27,853 bases of DNA from Plantago elongata (taxonomy: Eukaryota > Streptophyta > Magnoliopsida > Lamiales > Plantaginaceae), in assembly GCA_036897095.1 (NCBI GenBank), contig JAYMSP010001897.1, forward strand, positions 1-27,853. Reading direction: 5' to 3'. The position numbers and the translations under genes are program-made. Position 1 is the first letter of the stretch; every line of letters begins with the position of its first letter. Below the pieces are notes generated by a model, which saw only the letters and a program-made list of their open reading frames with translations, ran no database searches and had not been told where the DNA came from. Below, piece by piece: positions 1 through 9,309 of the stretch.

Positions 1-147
1 AGTAGAAAAGTGAAGCAGATGAAGGTAATAATAGTAAGGAGATTTGCAGAAGAAAGGAGTAGTAGAATTAAGCCCAAAAGAAGAAGACTTACTACTACTA
101 GTAGCGGCAGATTTCCGTGCAAGATGAAGAGCAGCAGCAATAGCCAT
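1..147 (-). CDS. N-terminus of a probable organelle-targeted protein (partial)
   Basis: An open frame reads leftward from the ATG at 147-145 to the window edge, giving 49 codons without a stop. The peptide starts MAIAAALHLARKSAATSSS and is rich in Ala, Ser, Arg and Lys with no acidic residue in the visible part. This is typical of a plant mitochondrial or plastid transit peptide. The ATG context is good (AACAATGGC). The upstream minus-strand sequence is CT-rich, as many plant 5' leaders are. The mature protein lies outside the window, so no function can be given. The targeting call is inferred from composition only. An intron could begin within the shown part, but no strong donor is evident. 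Confidence 0.6.
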   Translation of the reverse strand, partial: MAIAAALHLARKSAATSSSKSSSFGLNSTTPFFCKSPYYYYLHLLHFST

Positions 148-420
148 TGTTTGCGTCTTCAGTAGAAAGTAGCAAACAGAAGAAGATGAAGATGAAAAAA
201 GCAAGAAGAAAAACAGGTAGTGAAGAAGATGAAACAGCAGAACAAATGTGACACTGCGCCCAATGAGTCTGAGACTCTCTACCTACGGCTTCTAAATTGC
301 ACTCAGAAGACCCGGAAAGTCGGAAACAATTTCATACTGTTTCGCACATAACTTTAATTCGGGGAGTTTTTAATTGATGTATGACTACTTGACTAGTGCT
401 ATAATGTCACATACATTTTA
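148..420 (-). promoter_or_regulatory. Probable 5' leader and proximal promoter of the left-edge gene
   Basis: Read on the minus strand, the roughly 90 bases before the ATG are rich in TTC/CTT triplets, a common plant 5' leader composition. Further upstream is a block of higher GC containing TTGGGC (around 260), which resembles the site II elements frequent in promoters of mitochondrial and housekeeping genes. No clear TATA box was found. The role is inferred from position and composition. Confidence 0.35.
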
Positions 421-544
421 GTTAGGGTTCAATTTGATACAATGCGGTGTGAATCATCCGATAAGACATGTGAGTCGAGGTCAAACTTTATTATCGGTTA
501 GTTTTTTTAGTTCAATGAAAAAATTTTCATAAAAAGTTTACGTT

Positions 545-690
545 AATGCACATCGTTTGAAATAAGCTAGCTAGCTTGTTTGAGAAGCTTACTTTGTTGA
601 AAAACAACAACTATCTAACCAGCTACTAACTAATTATTCAGCCACCAGCTACCTTTTCAGCTAGTTTTGTAAAATATATCCATTAAGTAG
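545..690. repeat. hAT-MITE-like dispersed repeat, copy 1
   Basis: The segment contains AGCTAGCTTGTTTG, GCTACTAACTAATTATTCA and CCAGCTACCTTTTCAGCTAGTTTTGTAAAA. Its right half aligns by eye with 23800-23893 (CATCTAATTAATCA.. CCAGCTAACTTTTCAT..), so these are two copies of one dispersed family. The TTTTCAGCTAG/GTTTTGTAAA style of end is common in small hAT-derived elements. The terminal repeats and target duplication could not be set exactly. Confidence 0.35.
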
Positions 691-2639
691 AGAATCTGAA
701 TGGATTACCATGTGTATGAATGATGAAACCAGAATTGATACCTTCGTCTAAAACACAACGGTTGTTATCCGGATTCATTGTGGATGTACGGATGGTTGCT
801 CGAGAATATTAGACATATTTGGCTTAAAAGGAATGATTATTGTCTTACAACCAATCTAATGTGTTTCATAATCAACTTGATTGAGTGATTTTAATATAAT
901 TGATAAATTATATTCGGTGAATTCAATTATTAAAATTTATATTTATAATGAATTTAAAATTTTATAAATTCGTGTAGAGTTAAAATAAATCTCAGAGTTT
1001 AATTGAATCTGTCTAAAATTTAAACTAAAACACATACTCACGGAGCGGACTCTCTAAGTCATAATATGTATAAACTATACTTTTATTTTCCTTTTTATAA
1101 AGTGAACAAAATATTATAGAGAGACTGAAAGAGACTACAAATAGTAAAAACATTAAATATTTTACTGAGAACATTAATGATATACACACATACAATAAAG
1201 TGATATAAAATGTTCGCTCATATCGATATTATTACTCTTATTTAAAAACAATTATGCATATAAATTAAAATAGCAATCTGTCTCTTAGGACTTTAACTAA
1301 TATACGTATTTTTAAAGACTTTGTTACGAGGGACTTTCTATTGTCAGTCAGGGTGCCGTCTTGACTAACGTTAGTAACCTATTTTAATTCACTGGATTAA
1401 AACTTCAACGGTGGAGATCGAATAATCTTCTACCCTTCGCACTAAATGTTGACATGCAGTATCGCTTGTGTTGCACGAGGTGTTGCGATATGTGTTGCTC
1501 TAACTACCGTATACCTCGCTTAAATAATTTAATGTAATTTAAATTTATATATTAAAAAAGCTTTTTCATATATTAAATATCCCTATTAACAAAATTAAAA
1601 CTAATAATTAAAATTAAATTAACACATTCAAATCAAACTTGATTCACAAATTATATTACTTCCCAAATTAATCAATCTCTTTGTGCTTCTCTATACTTGA
1701 ATTTTTCGTATTGGAATTGGAGGGTGGAAGGCTGAAGCTTTCATTGCTCGATTCCATTTCCATCTCTTCCTCCTCATTTATTATTCTTCACAAAAACAGG
1801 AACAAGATTCGTGTGGTGAGCATGCACAATCTTGTTCAGATTTCATTCTGCTTCACAATCGCAATATCTAAACTTTAATCTTACTATCGCTGAAGAGGTG
1901 GTATGGGTTTACAGGTCGATATAAAGAAAGGAGATATAGTATTTATGTGGCTGCAATTCTATTCAAGTAAGTTTTGATGAATTCAGAAATTATAATTTAG
2001 GGTTCATGTAAAAGATTATATCTCGTTAATTGTCAACCTTAATTATAAGTAATGTGAATATTTATGATTAATTATGATCTTTAAGATATAATTCTTTTGT
2101 AAATTATATAATATGTATTTATTTATTTTTAAATAATGAAAAAATTAAATTTAAATAATAAGTAGTGATTGAGGTCGATAAAATTTGATAGTGGACTGCG
2201 ATATGGAGCAATGGTTAATTGTGATAAAACGATGGACACGTATCAAATGTCGACATATTGACTGATAATAGTCGGAGCGACACCACCTTAACCGTAGAGT
2301 GTTCTTACAAACTAAACTTATTGCCCAAGTATCATAATATATAGAATGGGAATAGAATTGGGAAATAATTTTTTTAGATAATTATAAATTAGTATAAATT
2401 TTTAAAAGCTTCTTAGGATACATGAAAACTTTCTACAAATTAGTTATACATTCCTTATAAATTAATAATGTTAGTATACTAGAATTGATAAAATCTATCC
2501 AACAGTTATAAGAAACTAAACTAAAACACGTGTACATGCCAGCTGCAACAAATTAAACAAGCATCAATTAATTGATACAAACATTATCATTAAAGTAATC
2601 AACCTTCTAGGTTCCTAGATTCTTCATTGTCAGATTTTT
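691..2639. other. AT-rich intergenic spacer
   Basis: No convincing gene is present. The sequence is very AT-rich apart from slightly GC-richer patches at 1320-1510 and 2160-2300. A pyrimidine-rich leader-like patch at 1680-1902 leads into an exon-like stretch (separate entry). An open frame at 1681-1878 begins with TTG and has no recognisable domain. One ACACGTGT (G-box core at 2527-2532) is present but lies about 850 bases from the next start codon. Confidence 0.5.
1903..1966 (+). other. Exon-like fragment (possible first exon of a relic gene)
   Basis: An ATG at 1903 opens a frame reading MGLQVDIKKGDIVFMWLQFY, which is followed directly by a textbook splice donor (GTAAGT at 1967-1972). The 220 bases upstream are pyrimidine-rich and look like a plant 5' leader. 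I could not find a following exon, so this may be a captured or decayed gene start. It could also be chance, since the stretch is short. Confidence 0.15.
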
Positions 2640-3110
2640 TTACTAATCAGTATGATATTTGTTTCATTTTGCATAATTGTATTATATGATGCTTATAATT
2701 TAATGTTAAATTATGTACATCGTATGCTTGCTAAATGATGCTTGCAATACTAATATAATGTTTGTTTCACATTTGATGTTTGAATTATACGATAATTGTA
2801 ATGTAATGTTGAATGATGGTTGTAGTACTAATATGATACTATTTTCTATTAATGATGCTTATAATATAATGTTAAATAATGTTTGTAATTAAATTTGAAA
2901 GAAAGATGCTTAGAGATGATAATAAACGGTTAAATTTTATAGAAAAAAATTGAAAATTGGAATAAAGATGCTTGTAAAATTAGAAAAATGATGCTTGTAA
3001 AATTGGAATAATGATGCTTGTAAATTGAAAAAAAGATGTTTGGAGATAAATCAAAATAAACTAGAGAAAAAGATAACGTGGTAGAAAGATGTTTGATTAT
3101 TTTAATAGTA
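2640..3110. repeat. Degenerate GATGCTT-type tandem repeat region
   Basis: The motif (A)ATGATGCTT, with variants, recurs many times, and longer direct repeats such as GATGCTTATAAT..AATGTTAAAT occur near 2690 and 2856. The region ends in a clean short-period array (2967-3034, separate entry). It looks like an old, diverged minisatellite. It lies 270 bases upstream of the start codon of the Stm1-like gene. Confidence 0.5.
2967..3034. repeat. Minisatellite, about 23 bp unit, three copies
   Basis: Units begin with GATGCTTGTAAA at 2967, 2990 and 3013 (spacing 23 and 23 bases). A fourth, diverged unit starts at 3035 (GATGTTTGGAG). Differences are mostly in A-run length and single substitutions. Confidence 0.75.
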
Positions 3111-3288
3111 CTTGTACACACTTTTACTTCATTCACTATTCTAATCTAATTAAATTTAAACAGAATCTAATTAGTTAATTGTAGATTTATTTTGATGGTA
3201 AGAAATTAGGGAAGATATTCACAAATTTAATACTAGTGTCCAAGTAGTACTAACTACTAAGTAACCAAAATAAAAATAAAATTTCGGC

Positions 3289-3297
3289 TATATATAT
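3289..3297 (+). promoter_or_regulatory. TATA box of the Stm1/HABP4-like gene
   Basis: TATATATAT in a GGC..CCC context lies about 90 bases before the ATG at 3380, a normal plant spacing. The position fits transcription starting near 3320-3330 with a leader of roughly 50 bases. Confidence 0.6.
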
Positions 3298-3379
3298 CCC
3301 ATCCATCCATACTCGTTTACCCGTTCTGTTTTCCTCTGATATATTGCTAGGTAGAGTAGAGAAGGTAGAGAAGAAGAAG

Positions 3380-5933
3380 ATGGCGATGGAGTTCCATGGC
3401 AATGCCTTCGCTCTCCTGGACGGAGATTCCGACCCCGAGAGCATCGAGAATATTGCTTCTCGGGTCCTTGCTGCAGCCGTACCCACACTGGAGCCGACGG
3501 TTGAGAACAAGAACCTGACAGACGACACCAAGAACAAACATATGAGCGCATCTGGTTCTGGTGGTTATGGTACAATTGTGTTTAAACTTCCATTCTTATG
3601 TTTTAAGATTTTCTTCTTTATTTGTGTTTTACGTAGAATTTTTATGTGTTATACAATATGGTCTTTTTTTACGATAACTTTTTTAATGGAATTTTTATTT
3701 ATTTTAATTAGTCACCTGTTATTTTAATTTATGATTCCGAATGTATTGAGAATTAATAATGAGTATAATTAGGGATTGCCTCTTAATCTTATTATTATAC
3801 GATTCGGGGTATTTTTATGAGACTTGCTCTATTTAATTCGTAATTTCGTTATTTACATTGAATGAATTTGGAATCAATAATGGGTATAACTAGGGATTGC
3901 CTCTTATTCTCTTAGATATTGTATGCTTGGGGTTTTCATGTTCATATCCTTGAAGCCTACAAATTACAATGGTTTTGAGAAATTTTGGCATGTAAAAAAA
4001 TTGAATAAAATTACCTAATTTTTTTCTTTAACTGAAGGTTTTTACAAGTGTGAAACAGGGTTACTTAATTGTCTTTTGCTTATCTATCATGTAGGTTTTC
4101 AAGATTATCTATTTTTTTAAAACCAATTCTTATGATTATATAGTGTTACATCTTAGAACCTGATCAATGCTTATTTACAGTGATGTTCAAAGACCAGGGC
4201 AACGGTTCCGGTCAGACTAACGGTCGTGGGAGAGGATTACACCAGAACAATGGCCACCCTAGGCCTAATGATTACCCTCAAAGTAATGGCAGGGGAAGAG
4301 GGTTCCGCCAGAACAATGGCCACCCTGATGGCTACGAAAATGGTTCTCGTCAGAATAATGGCCGCGGAAGAGTTTCCAGTCACGAAAACGGACATGCTAA
4401 TGTTTCCCGTCAGAATAATGGCCGCTGGAGAGGAGTTTCCAGCCAGGATAATGGCCAGGGAAGAGGTTTGAGGCCAAACAACGGCCATCCTACTGTTTCT
4501 GAAAATGGTTCTGCTCAGAATAATGGTCAGGGAAGAGTTTTTAGGCAGGGCAATAACAACCAACCTAGGGAAGGTGATGGTTACTTTCCCAGGAGGAATA
4601 GCAGAAACTATAATAATCGTAAACATGAGCAAAGTGAACAGATTTTGCATACTAATAATCGTGCACAGAAGAGTGAACAGGTTTTGCAAACAGATAAGTC
4701 GAGTAATGAGGTTAACAGGAATAACAGTGATGGCTGGAATCATGTTGCATATAGAAGAGGTCGTCAACCGCAGAGTGATGGAGGATACGCACATGGACAG
4801 GGTGGACCAAGGCAGCCTGAGATTCAGGAGGCAGAACCTGTTGAACAAGGAGAAGAAAAAGCCGAACCTGTTGGACAAGGAGAAGAAAAATTAGTCGGTA
4901 ATGCTTCTGAAGTTTCTGAAGTCAAGGAGGAGAATCTGATAAGAGTATTTACGGTGGGGGAAGCTGAGAGATTGAAGAAATTGGCTGATAAATTGAGTGA
5001 GGAGGCGGACATGTTGATAAAAGATGCTGAGAAATTGACTCAAGACAAGTCAGCTGTGAAATCGAATATTCACCAGCGTGCTGAGAGATTGGAGAAAAGG
5101 GCTGAGGGGTTGAAGGAAGAGGCTGAGAGATCGGTGGAAAATCAGTTTAAGGTAGCGAAAGCTAAAGAATCAACCCTTGCATTTGCTGAGCAATTGAAGA
5201 AAGAGGCTGAGCGTTTGAAAGAAGAAGCGGTCGAAGCAAAGGTATGGACTAATGACTGATCCCCTTTAAGAATATATACTATATGATGTATGTAATTGAT
5301 GCTAACTATCAAATATCAAGAAGTAAGATTTATTGTTTTATTTATTTATATGTTGACAGATGCAAACACTAAAAGAGTATGAAAAGCAAGTTGAGGAAAA
5401 GAAGGCAGCTTTGGAATCTGCCAAGAGTGAAGGGCGAAAAGTGAACGTCAAGGATTTCGAGTCTATGCAGATTGTTGGGAAGAAGAATCATCAAGAAAAC
5501 AACTTGGTGGTTAGTTTCTTTCATTTTCCAGTGATAGCTTTGAGTTTTTTGCCCTCTAATAATTAGTATTCAGTAGCTAAATTGCTTGTATATTTGTATT
5601 ATCAGAGCAATGAGAAGCTGAAAAGGAGTGGTGCAGCTGGTAAAGATGTCAAGAGTGTTCGTAAGGTAGCGTTCTTGAGAAATTGTGATTAAAGTTTCAC
5701 TGAAATTGAAAATGTATCGGCAACTTATCAGTTTGTACACTGTTTGATTTATTTCCTGACAGACAGTAACACTGGAAGAGTACCAGGAGCAAGTGGAGGA
5801 CAAGATGAAGAAGGTTTTGTATGAGAAAAAGAAGGTAAAAGATTCTGGTCGAGGTGAAGGTGGAAAAACCCCAGCAATGAAGAAGACTGTTGCACCTCAG
5901 CTAGACGATGAAAAGCTGTTTCCTGCGCTTTAA
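3380..5933 (+). CDS. Stm1/HABP4-family RNA-binding protein with RG/QNNG repeats and a coiled coil (5 exons)
   Basis: Exons 3380-3569, 4181-5241, 5360-5509, 5606-5665 and 5763-5933 join in frame at GT..AG introns to give 543 residues. The N-terminus (NAFALLDGDSDPESI, about residues 6-20) matches the Stm1_N-type start (NPFDLL..DDD) of plant RGGA/RGGB/RGGC and animal SERBP1/HABP4. Residues 66-215 are Gly/Asn/Arg-rich with repeated QNNGxGRG and NNGHP units, likely RNA-binding and disordered. About 324-417 is a charged heptad-like helix with two near-repeats of the form RLxKxAExLKEEAER. Residues 418-467 (TLKEYEKQVEEKKAALE.., then RKVNVKDFESMQ) match the family's C-terminal motif, and 488-543 carry a partial second copy (TVTLEEYQEQVEDK). 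Family members bind RNA and/or ribosomes; the role here is inferred. The ATG at 3386 is an alternative start. The long coiled coil is atypical of the family. Confidence 0.85.
4199..4620 (+). repeat. Coding tandem repeat for QNNGxGRG units
   Basis: Within exon 2 the DNA repeats CAGAATAATGGCC/GGCAGGGGAAGAG-like blocks about eight times at irregular spacing of 40-70 bases. The protein therefore alternates QNNG, GRGRG and ENG(H/S) units. Few true RGG triplets remain. The array is a candidate for length variation between individuals. Confidence 0.7.
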
Positions 5934-7135
5934 AGAATCTGTTAAACCTTGAGCTCAGTACTTTTTTTTGTCGGATTAAGATAGGAGTTACAATTGCAGA
6001 GTATTTACCGAAGATCTAATCACGTATGCTTGTGCCAATGCTTCTGTGTCGTATGAGATTGGTAGGAAGTTGGAGGTTCCTTGTTATTGGGATATTTAGC
6101 TCTGAGACCATAGTTCTTGTTCTGCACAATTATGTCACTTAGTTTTTCGTTTGATCGTGTTTAGATATATCAGTTCTATGTCACTTATCACCTGATCAAT
6201 ATTCGCCATTCATGCTTGACAAAATTGAACAATGATCTTGAGCTTTCTCTATATATAATGATCCCTTCTTGTATTTTTAGTACTGAGTTCAACACATCTG
6301 AAACCGAAAGCAGAAAATAACACAGAGTAAGGCCTGAAATAGCAAAGAATTTACATGGATCTGATGTCATGACTGAAATAACATACATGATGAGATCTTA
6401 CAAGTTCACTATACTCACAGTCCACACTGATCAGTAAGGGTTCTGTTTTTGTATATACAAATTACAAACTAGCACTCGAATTGTCTGATGAATCGAAATC
6501 ATGTACTTCTACCAGAGACATTGCATACACTGATCTCCATTCTTGCCCCGAATGCTGATCTGCAAATGGAATTGACAAATTTTTCTGATGTTGAAGTCCG
6601 TCATGTTCGTCGAGAGGCAAAAACTCTTTCTACATGTTAATCTTGACATGGACCACACAGTTTGTTCGATGATACATTCACCAAATACACTCACCGGCAA
6701 CCACTCATCAAGTCCATTAGGTGTGAACAACTGAATTAGTCATGTGGTCACTCCATCAAGTCTATTATTATAGGTAAGAAACAACAGATTTCCACAGAAA
6801 ATTCCACTTCAATCAAGTTAACGTTTAGTCTTTGATAGAACTTGAATGCAAGCAAAGAATAAATCGAAGTTGGATGGTTAGAAATAAGACGTAGACTATT
6901 ACACAAGTCCATGGGAATTACCAAGTGACTACATCTGAAGGGTAGCAACTATTAGAGTCCGCGATGTTGTATGCACCCGAAGGATCGTGACTGCGGTTCC
7001 CCAATGTCTCTTTTAGAAAGATCATCAGACACTAATTCAATTTATCATCACAAAACTTTTCATTACATGATCATGTCTTCAAATACAGAAAAGAAGGAAA
7101 GAAAAAATCACAACTAATCAAAGTAGAGACTACAG
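5934..7135. other. 3' flank of the Stm1-like gene and gene-poor spacer
   Basis: The first few hundred bases are probably the 3' untranslated region of the plus-strand gene. Two moderately GC-richer patches on the minus strand (6462-6559 and about 6918-7025) look exon-like but do not join in frame by any splice I could find. Minus-strand open frames at 6509-6730 and 6748-6948 have no recognisable domain. Confidence 0.4.
6462..6559 (-). other. Terminal-exon-like patch, unidentified
   Basis: On the minus strand an acceptor-like TTTGCAG (ending at 6560) is followed by an open stretch of about 32 codons. It includes EWRSVYAMSLVEVHDFDSS and ends at a TAA (6464-6462). Base composition is less AT-rich than the surroundings and the residues look protein-like. 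It would need an upstream exon ending in phase 1, and none was found. It may be the relic of a minus-strand gene or a chance frame. Confidence 0.2.
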
Positions 7136-7152
7136 TTTTTTTTTTTTTTTTT
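7136..7152 (-). repeat. A(17) tract downstream of the HIPP gene
   Basis: A run of 17 T on the plus strand (17 A on the sense strand of the HIPP gene) lies about 85 bases past its stop codon. It could be a genomic poly(A) slippage tract or the tail of an old retroposed insertion. It will also be a source of false internal priming in cDNA. Confidence 0.7.
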
Positions 7153-7235
7153 GTATCCAAATTCCAAGCTATGAATGCATAGACAACAGGCTACTATAAT
7201 TTGCATCATACACACAACTATAACTTGAGAACAAA

Positions 7236-8878
7236 TTACATCACAATACAAGCTTCAGCATTTTCATCACTGAAAGCCGTAGTGTAGCGAACTTCAGTGG
7301 AGCTCGCACGAGCCAGTTGTGAAGTGCGAGGGTCGTCTGATCTCCGAACATAACCAGCAGGGGCTTTCTTGTCATATGTGCCCTGTGCATAAGGGTGTGC
7401 AACCACATCATACGGCACGTAGGGCCAAATCTCGGCCCTCTTACCGGTGCGATGAGCCACACGATGCACCACTTTCTCAGGATTAACATACCCCACAACA
7501 GTAAGCTTGCTTTGTTTCGCATTAATGTCCACAGACGTCACACCTTTCATTCCTTCGACAGATCTCCGCACCTTTCTTTCGCATCCTTCGCAATCTATCT
7601 TGATCTTAATCTCGACAGTCTGGTCAAAATACAATAAACATTTCTCAGAATGTCAATTGTACAAACAACATAGGATGATCATGGTTCATCATTCACATGT
7701 GCGTCATCAATTCGATACATAGGTGAAGAACATGTGCAAGAAAATGATGAAGTTGGGGCTGTCTATTCAAGTATACATATCAAGATCAACAGCTAATGAT
7801 CTGTCCTTAATTACCAGTACAATATTTAATTCAAATTAGGCAAATAAGTCAGGTGTAATCAACTACCTCAATTATTGCAATTAGTACTTTATAAAGTTGT
7901 TACATTTCAACCACTACTCAGCTACTACTACAACTTACAAGCATAAAATTAGTCCCAAATAAACTTGAATCCTAAACTACAAGCATAGAAAAATATGAAA
8001 ATTTTACCAACTGCAAAACATTTTCAGCAAGTTTCTATTGAAAAAACTTGAAATCTATGGTACACTCACTTGCTTCAAATATCAATTAGAACTATTTCAC
8101 CAATAGAAATACAACAGTTTAATCCTCACAATTGAACAACTGCAATTATATCAAACTTAATTCATCACTGGAATAACAGCTAATTCTACAATCCCATTCA
8201 TCAAGAATAGTAGTAGAACTTTTACTTTCCATTTGAGTAACTAGAAGTTCTTGTCATCAAGAAAATAATTATTACTCCTCCTTTGAGTAACTAGAAGTTC
8301 TTAAACTCGAGAAAAAACTATAAAGATGCAATTTTTACTTGAGAGTAGAGTATCTAGAAGTTATTTAACTCAAGAAAACACTATAAAGATTCAATTTTGA
8401 CTTGTCAGTTCACTCAGTTGAGTAACTACAAGTTCTTTAACTGAAGAAAACACTACAAAGACTGAATTTTTACTTCCCATTTGAGTAACTACAACTTCTT
8501 GTTCTCAAAAACACTAAAGACTAGATTTTTACTTGATACAAATGAGAAAAAAAATGAACCCACAAAAAAATGAAACTATCCACCAAGTAAAAACAACACC
8601 AGATCTGGGACCAGATCTTCATTTCACTACCAATATCTGATTCTATTCTCCTGGGACCAATCAAAAGGAGCTAGCGACTGAATTTTAAGACGATTCGCCA
8701 CCAACCAATAGGTCAAGGATTCGAGTCACTTTTTGCCGCTTCAAATAAAGGAGCTAGCTAACATAAGCAAAGAATCAAAGAAAGCAGAATCTACCTGAAG
8801 TTGCTTGCGATGCTTGAGCTTCCTAGAATGCCCACTCGAGCAATTGAACATGTTCGAAAGATGATCCAAAGCACCCAT
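7236..8878 (-). CDS. HIPP26: Heavy-metal-associated isoprenylated plant protein, HIPP26-like (2 exons)
   Basis: Exon 1 is 8878-8795 (28 codons, MGALDHLSNMFNCSSGHSRK.., a Lys/Arg/His-rich N-terminus). Exon 2 is 7619-7236. The junction reads LQ|TVEIK in phase 0 with GT..AG borders. The product is 155 residues, close to the usual size of about 153. Residues 29-92 form the HMA domain with the metal site DCEGC (Cys38, Cys41). Then follow WPYVPYDVVAHPYAQG, KKAPAGYVRR and QLARASSTEVRYTTAFSDEN, which are hallmarks of the HIPP26 group. The C-terminus CIVM is a CaaX box, and the final Met favours farnesylation. Known members bind Cd/Cu/Zn and interact with stress regulators such as the zinc-finger homeodomain factor ATHB29 and with ACBP2. 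A perfect CACGTG lies upstream. Retention of the 1175 bp intron could yield a 132-residue form starting MYFDQ. Confidence 0.93.
8232..8540 (-). repeat. Five-copy minisatellite inside the HIPP26-like intron
   Basis: The phrase TTGAGTAACTAGAAGTTCTT, or a variant, recurs at about 8232, 8282, 8346, 8418 and 8481. Each copy is followed by CTCAAGAAAACACTA.AAAGA and TTTTTACTT. Spacing is 50-72 bases; the first copy is shortened. Copies share roughly three quarters or more of their bases by eye. The array lies near the 5' end of the intron in transcript sense. Confidence 0.8.
8665..8745 (+). mobile_element. tRNA-derived SINE remnant in the HIPP26-like intron
   Basis: AAGACGATTCGCCACCAACC followed by TAGGTCAAGGATTCGAGTCAC has the layout of a plant SINE head. 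The last part is a good pol III box B (GGATTCGAGTC). Box A is decayed. The same AAGACGATT...TTCGAGTCACTTT pattern occurs on the minus strand at 12790-12885. Confidence 0.5.
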
Positions 8879-9046
8879 CTTTTTCTTCCTCTTTTCCAAG
8901 AAGTTCACTGGTAATTCTTTCTCAGATTACAACTCTAATTGTGGTTGTGAAAAGAGACCAAATAGCTCTTCTTTCCTTTTGATTTATCTCTTTTGGAATG
9001 TGGTTTGTCTGTTTGTTTGCTTTACAAGTGCCATGATGTGTCTGTG

Positions 9047-9055
9047 TATATATAA
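9047..9055 (-). promoter_or_regulatory. TATA box of the HIPP26-like gene
   Basis: On the minus strand CTTATATATACAC lies about 170 bases before the ATG at 8878. Nothing else TATA-like is nearer. This implies a leader of roughly 135-140 bases. Confidence 0.55.
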
Positions 9056-9135
9056 GCAGAGTGGATTAATAGATATCTTTAAGTCTATTTAACAATGGCC
9101 GTTGGATTCTGCGTTGTGAAGTTTCCGATGATCAA

Positions 9136-9141
9136 CACGTG
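9136..9141 (-). promoter_or_regulatory. G-box/ABRE-type element upstream of the HIPP26-like gene
   Basis: A perfect CACGTG in the context CCCACGTGTT on the minus strand lies about 80 bases upstream of the TATA box. This is the normal place for an abscisic-acid-responsive bZIP (ABF/AREB) or bHLH site. HIPP26 genes are known as stress-responsive; the regulatory role here is inferred. The overlapping plus-strand open frame (9095-9307) has no recognisable domain and is judged not to be a gene. Confidence 0.45.
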
Positions 9142-9309
9142 GGTAGATATTATTGGGAATGGGACTAGCACTAAATTGCGTTGTGTATCTTCATGCACCG
9201 ACGAAGAGTTTGTGATATGTCAGATTTGCAGGCTAAAAGATAAAGCAGGTGATGTACTTTCCCAACTCTTTCCGACAGCATTTAGATTTATTGTGGGGCT
9301 TGCTTAGCT

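Noticed and set aside
4237-4878. 213-codon minus-strand frame
   Set aside because: It is the antisense shadow of the QNNG/GRG repeat exon of the Stm1-like gene.
9095-9307. 70-codon plus-strand frame with a good ATG context upstream of the HIPP26-like gene
   Set aside because: It overlaps the G-box and lies just upstream of the divergent TATA box, has no recognisable domain, and no promoter of its own; it is more likely promoter sequence.
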